A DNA stretch of 8,206 nucleotides from positions 1-8,206 of the forward strand of contig CAIVZW010000681.1 in NCBI GenBank assembly GCA_903910495.1, read 5' to 3'. This stretch comes from an uncultured beta proteobacterium. GTDB taxonomy: Bacteria > Pseudomonadota > Gammaproteobacteria > Burkholderiales > Rhodocyclaceae. The notes below the pieces were generated by a model. It was not told where the DNA came from, ran no database searches, and saw only the letters and a program-made list of their open reading frames with translations. Below, piece after piece: positions 5,339 through 8,206 of this stretch. How positions within the stretch are numbered: the stretch's first letter is position 1; every line of letters begins with the position of its first letter. A program made the position numbers and the translations under genes.

Positions 5339-6853
5339 GTGGAGAATCTTGGCAACCTGATGGACGGCTTCGGAATCGTTTTCTCCGCCTACCATCTTGG
5401 ACTCATGGCAGCCGGCGTCCTGCTCGGTATTCTGGTCGGCGTCCTGCCCGGGCTGGGCGCGCCGAATGGCGTATCGCTGCTGATCCCGCTCACCTTCACC
5501 ATGGATCCGATCTCCGCCATCATCCTCCTCACCAGCATGTACTGGGGCGCCCTGTTCGGCGGCTCGACCACGTCGATCCTGTTCAACATTCCGGGCGAGC
5601 CCTCGTCGGTCGCGACCACCTTCGACGGCTACCCGATGGCGCAGCAGGGCAAGGCGACGCAGGCGCTGACGCTGGCCTTCATGTCGGCCGGAATCGGCGC
5701 GTTGTTCGGCGTCGCCGTGATTACCGTGCTCTCGGGCTGGGTCACCCAGTTTGCGCTGAAATTCAGCTCGCCCGAGTTTTTCGCTGTCTATCTGCTGACC
5801 TTCTGCAGTTTCATCGGCATGGGCAGCAGTTCGCCGTTTAAGGCGGTCGTCTCAATGATGCTCGGTTTTGCCTTTGCCGCCGTCGGCATGGACGGCATGT
5901 CGGGCAACATGCGGCTGACCTTCGGCATTACCGAACTGATCAAGGGCATCAGTTTCCTGGTCGCCGTGATCGGGCTGTTTGGCATCGGCGAACTGATGCA
6001 GACGATGGAAGAAGGCCTGCGCTTTGACGGCATCCACGCCCGCATCAAGATCCGCGATGTCTTCGAGGCGATCCTCTCGCTGCCCAAACACTGGATGACG
6101 CTGCTGCGCAGCGCACTGGTCGGGTGCTGGATGGGGATTACCCCCGGCGGGCCGACGGCTGCCTCGTTCATGAGCTATGGTCTGGCCAAGCGTTTCGCGC
6201 GCAGGAAGGACGGTTTCGGCAAGGGTGAGGCGGCAGGTGTCGTCGCTCCCGAAACCGCAGACCATGCCGCCGGCACCTGCGCCATCTTGCCGATGCTGGC
6301 GCTCGGCGTTCCCGGCTCGGCGACGGCGGCGGTGATGATGGGCGGGCTGATGATCTGGGGACTGACGCCCGGACCGATGCTCTTTATCGAACGCCCGGAC
6401 TTTGTCTGGAGCACGATTGCCAGCATGTACATGGGCAATGTGATGGCCGTGATTCTGGTGCTCGCCACGGTGCCCCTGTTCGCCGCCATCCTGAGAATTC
6501 CGTTTTCGATCATCGGCCCGATGATCGTCGTCGTGTGCTTCATCGGCGCCTACCAGATCAGCGGCGCACGGCTTGATCTCTGGCTGGCACTTGTATTCGG
6601 CATCGCCGGCTACCTGCTCAAGAAACTCGACTATCCGATTGCGCCCATGGTTCTGGCCATGGTGCTCGGCGACAAGACCGAGGATGCCTTCCGCCAGTCG
6701 ATGATCTTCTCCAAGGGTTCGCTCGGAATCTTCTGGACCAACTCGACGCTGGTCGCGACGATCATGACCCTCGCCATGCTGCTGCTGTTCTGGCCACTGA
6801 TCGGCAGGCTCGTCGGGCGCTTGCGGCAGCGTACGCCCAACACACCCAACTGA
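5339..6853 (+). CDS. tctA: TctA-type large permease subunit of the tripartite tricarboxylate transporter
   Basis: A 504-residue inner-membrane permease, full length for TctA, with about 11-12 hydrophobic segments along its length. It moves the bound acid into the cytoplasm using an ion gradient. The two inverted-repeat halves each carry the expected glycine/proline motif: G-V-L-P-G-L-G (34-40) and G-I-T-P-G-G-P (266-272). Other family signatures are G-A-L-F-G-G-S-T-T-S-I (70-80), N-I-P-G-E-P (83-88), T-F-D-G-Y-P (94-99), G-V-V-A-P-E-T-A-D-H-A (300-310), and L-G-V-P-G-S-A-T-A-A (322-331). Several are near-invariant in TctA. The start codon is GTG. It is the third gene of a canonical tctCBA order and has no frameshift or truncation, so the transporter looks functional. 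A short CGGGCT/AGCCCG hairpin lies 17 bp after the stop. Confidence 0.95.
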   Translation: MENLGNLMDGFGIVFSAYHLGLMAAGVLLGILVGVLPGLGAPNGVSLLIPLTFTMDPISAIILLTSMYWGALFGGSTTSILFNIPGEPSSVATTFDGYPMAQQGKATQALTLAFMSAGIGALFGVAVITVLSGWVTQFALKFSSPEFFAVYLLTFCSFIGMGSSSPFKAVVSMMLGFAFAAVGMDGMSGNMRLTFGITELIKGISFLVAVIGLFGIGELMQTMEEGLRFDGIHARIKIRDVFEAILSLPKHWMTLLRSALVGCWMGITPGGPTAASFMSYGLAKRFARRKDGFGKGEAAGVVAPETADHAAGTCAILPMLALGVPGSATAAVMMGGLMIWGLTPGPMLFIERPDFVWSTIASMYMGNVMAVILVLATVPLFAAILRIPFSIIGPMIVVVCFIGAYQISGARLDLWLALVFGIAGYLLKKLDYPIAPMVLAMVLGDKTEDAFRQSMIFSKGSLGIFWTNSTLVATIMTLAMLLLFWPLIGRLVGRLRQRTPNTPN

Positions 6854-7011
6854 TCTGAACGAAACGCATCGGGCTTTGGCCGTAGCCCGCTGACCGTCGG
6901 TTCCCGCAATCGCTTTGCCGGCGCGCAAGCCACATTGCGCATTCTCAGCGCGTCTTTGCAGCGAGCGTAGCAATGTCTTGAACAAGTTTTGATCAACGAA
7001 GGACGAAGAAC
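6854..7011. other. Intergenic region between tctA and the dehydrogenase, with several inverted repeats
   Basis: 158 bp without a gene. It contains CGGGCT/AGCCCG (6870-6889, 8-base loop), GCGCAA/TTGCGC (6923-6940, 6-base loop), CTTGAACAAG (6977-6986) and TTGATCAA (6989-6996). None has a T-tract, so none is a classical intrinsic terminator. No convincing -35/-10 pair was found. The last two palindromes sit just before the ribosome site of the next gene and could be an operator. Whether the dehydrogenase is transcribed from upstream or from its own promoter is open. Confidence 0.5.
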
Positions 7012-7899
7012 ATGCGTGAACATCAAACCATCGGCTTCATCGGGGTCAGTCTCATGGGAAGGGGAATGGCCTTCAATCTTCTAAAAAGCGGACGCCGGGT
7101 CAGCCTTTACATACACCGCAATCGCGAGGGCATCGACCGCCTCACTGAACTCGGTGCGACCGCAACCAGTGACCTTGAAGAACTCGCCCGTCGCTGCGAC
7201 ATCATCATCCTATGTGTCAACAATGCCGATACGGTTCGCGCCGTCGTCAGTGATTTGCTACCTGAGCTTCGTAGCGGACAACTGGTCATCGATGCGACGA
7301 CATCCGACCCGACGGTGACGAAAGAAATCTCGGAAATGCTGCGCGCGCGGGACGTCGACTACGCCGATGCCCCCGTGACCGGCGGCCCGGTGCAAGCCGA
7401 AGCGGGTGCGCTCGGCTCCATTGTCGGCTGCGATGAAGCGGTTTTCCCGCGCATCCGGGAAATCGTTTCCGGGTACTCAAAAACCGTTCAGCGCGTCGGC
7501 GACGTCGGAACCGGACACTACGCCAAACTGCTCAACAATTTCGTGACACAGGGCACCGCCGTGCTACTCGCCGAGGCCTATTGCCGGGCGCGCGACAAGG
7601 GCGTTGACTGGCGCGCGCTGTATTCGGTCATGGAGGCCGGAGCGGCCCGCTCAGGAACCCTCGAGAAGATGGTCAAGCCGGCGCTCGATGGCAACTTCGA
7701 CGGCACCCGGTTTTCGATCCGCAATGCGTTCAAGGATCTCGGTTACTTTTGCGGTCAGGCCGCAATCTCCGGGCGCGGTCCGAGTCGAATGGCCGAAGAG
7801 ATCCGCAGGGTACTGGAGAATGCCGTCGCCGCTGACCTCGGCGATCGATATGTGAGCGCGCTACTCGATCCGCAAGTTGGAACTGGAAAGAAGGCTTGA
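7012..7899 (+). CDS. NAD(P)-dependent beta-hydroxyacid dehydrogenase (3-hydroxyisobutyrate dehydrogenase / 6-phosphogluconate dehydrogenase superfamily)
   Basis: A 295-residue cytoplasmic oxidoreductase of the beta-hydroxyacid dehydrogenase family, which includes GarR, MmsB and L-threonate dehydrogenase (LtnD). The N-terminal Rossmann domain begins I-G-F-I-G-V-S-L-M-G (7-16); the middle glycine of the usual G-x-G-x-x-G is S13. After strand 2 comes H-R-N-R (35-38), whose arginine usually favours NADP. The substrate-binding signature is D-A-P-V-T-G-G-P (119-126). The catalytic lysine is K172 in G-T-G-H-Y-A-K-L-L-N-N, with N176 four residues on, as expected. The rest is the helical C-terminal domain. 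ATG 7012 follows AAGGA (6999-7003) by 8 bases. It is co-oriented with tctA after 158 bp, so it probably belongs to the same pathway, oxidising a 2- or 3-hydroxy acid or reducing a semialdehyde. The substrate is not identifiable. Confidence 0.9.
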   Translation: MREHQTIGFIGVSLMGRGMAFNLLKSGRRVSLYIHRNREGIDRLTELGATATSDLEELARRCDIIILCVNNADTVRAVVSDLLPELRSGQLVIDATTSDPTVTKEISEMLRARDVDYADAPVTGGPVQAEAGALGSIVGCDEAVFPRIREIVSGYSKTVQRVGDVGTGHYAKLLNNFVTQGTAVLLAEAYCRARDKGVDWRALYSVMEAGAARSGTLEKMVKPALDGNFDGTRFSIRNAFKDLGYFCGQAAISGRGPSRMAEEIRRVLENAVAADLGDRYVSALLDPQVGTGKKA

Positions 7900-7912
7900 G
7901 ATCTGAACAAGC
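7894..7912. other. Short inverted repeat at the convergent dehydrogenase/atpC junction
   Basis: GCTTG (7894-7898) and CAAGC (7908-7912) flank a 9-base loop across the dehydrogenase stop codon. CAAGC can also pair with GCTTG at 7926-7930 inside atpC. The stem is only 5 bp and lacks a T-tract, so at best it is a weak terminator shared by both genes. Confidence 0.25.
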
Positions 7913-7914
7913 AA

Positions 7915-8206
7915 TCAGTGGTGGTGCTTGCGCCCTTTCTTGATCGTCTGCAACTGCGCCACGGCCTGAGCCAGTTCAGCTTCGGCTGAGGCATAGCTGA
8001 CATCGGCAGCACGATTCTTCAGGGCTTCTTCGGCACGCTGCTTGGCTTCGATGGCTTTCGCTTCGTCCAGATCGTGGGCACGGATTGCCGTGTCGGCAAG
8101 CAAGGTAATCAATGTCGGTTGCACTTCCAGGATACCGCCAGAAACATAGACCAGTTCATATTCATCACGGCCAGGTATTTTCAGGCGCACGGTACCCGGC
8201 TTGATA
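7915..8206 (-). CDS. atpC: F1Fo ATP synthase epsilon subunit, C-terminal 96 residues (5' end beyond the window)
   Basis: The frame is open to the right edge and encodes I-K-P-G-T-V-R-L at its visible start, so about 45 N-terminal residues lie outside the window. The remainder matches Atp[15 protein letters not shown], then L-A-D-T-A-I-R and [10 protein letters not shown], followed by the two-helix C-terminal domain that inhibits the rotor. A GTG at 8190 lies inside the conserved region and is not the start. The epsilon subunit sits on the F1 central stalk at the inner membrane. The protein ends K-K-G-R-K-H-H-H, a natural triple-histidine tail. atpC is normally the last gene of the atp operon, so the other atp genes should lie to the right. 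It is convergent with the dehydrogenase gene, with 15 bp between stops. Confidence 0.93.
   Translation of the reverse strand, partial: IKPGTVRLKIPGRDEYELVYVSGGILEVQPTLITLLADTAIRAHDLDEAKAIEAKQRAEEALKNRAADVSYASAEAELAQAVAQLQTIKKGRKHHH

Noticed and set aside
5852..6985. 377-codon open frame on the minus strand opposite tctA
   Set aside because: Its translation is low-complexity, rich in His, Gln, Arg and Asp, as expected from the complement of a membrane-protein gene. tctA on the other strand has full family conservation.
1..8206. Mobile element, CRISPR array or phage genes
   Set aside because: No transposase, integrase, terminal inverted repeats, regular spacer-repeat pattern or phage protein was seen; all long frames are metabolic, transport or regulatory genes.

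Overview
The window looks like a betaproteobacterial chromosome segment. The coding sequence is GC-rich, the promoter regions are AT-rich, and the right end carries the 3' part of an F1Fo ATP synthase epsilon-subunit gene (atpC) of betaproteobacterial type. A tripartite tricarboxylate transporter (TTT) beside a PdxA-family enzyme is also common in that class. The exact genus cannot be read from this sequence.

Layout from left to right: (1) 1-705 is a leftward unit. A possible start of a further gene is cut by the left edge (1-26), preceded on the minus strand by an RpiB-family isomerase (73-531) that resembles D-erythrulose-4-phosphate isomerase (EryI/DerI). (2) 706-1665 is a divergently transcribed SorC-family sugar-responsive regulator resembling EryD. 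The 174-bp gap between these two genes holds a plausible leftward promoter flanked by two copies of an 11-bp direct repeat. (3) 1720-2424 is a leftward GntR regulator of the FCD (FadR) subfamily, convergent with the SorC gene. (4) 2608-6853 is a rightward unit: a PdxA-family dehydrogenase, then tctC, tctB and tctA, the complete three-part TTT carboxylate importer. The divergent gap between gntR and pdxA holds a good sigma-70 promoter whose -35 box overlaps a TTGT-N2-ACAA palindrome, a likely GntR operator. (5) 7012-7899 is a 3-hydroxyisobutyrate-dehydrogenase-family oxidoreductase, probably the last gene of the rightward unit after a 158-bp gap with small inverted repeats. (6) 7915-8206 is the partial atpC gene on the minus strand, convergent, with only 15 bp between the two stop codons.

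Interpretation: this is a carboxylate or sugar-acid uptake and catabolism locus placed at the 3' end of the atp operon. The TTT system would bring in an organic acid, and the PdxA-like and beta-hydroxyacid dehydrogenases would oxidise it. The EryI-like isomerase under an EryD-like regulator would handle a four-carbon sugar phosphate. No kinase, aldolase or decarboxylase is visible, so the pathway is incomplete here and may continue past the left edge.

The most unusual point is the PdxA-like enzyme. It keeps the three metal-binding histidines but has lost four of the five residues that hold the phosphorylated substrate in E. coli PdxA, so its substrate is probably not 4-phosphohydroxythreonine and may not be phosphorylated at all. 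No mobile elements, CRISPR arrays, tRNA or rRNA genes were seen. Every gap between genes is shorter than 300 bp.
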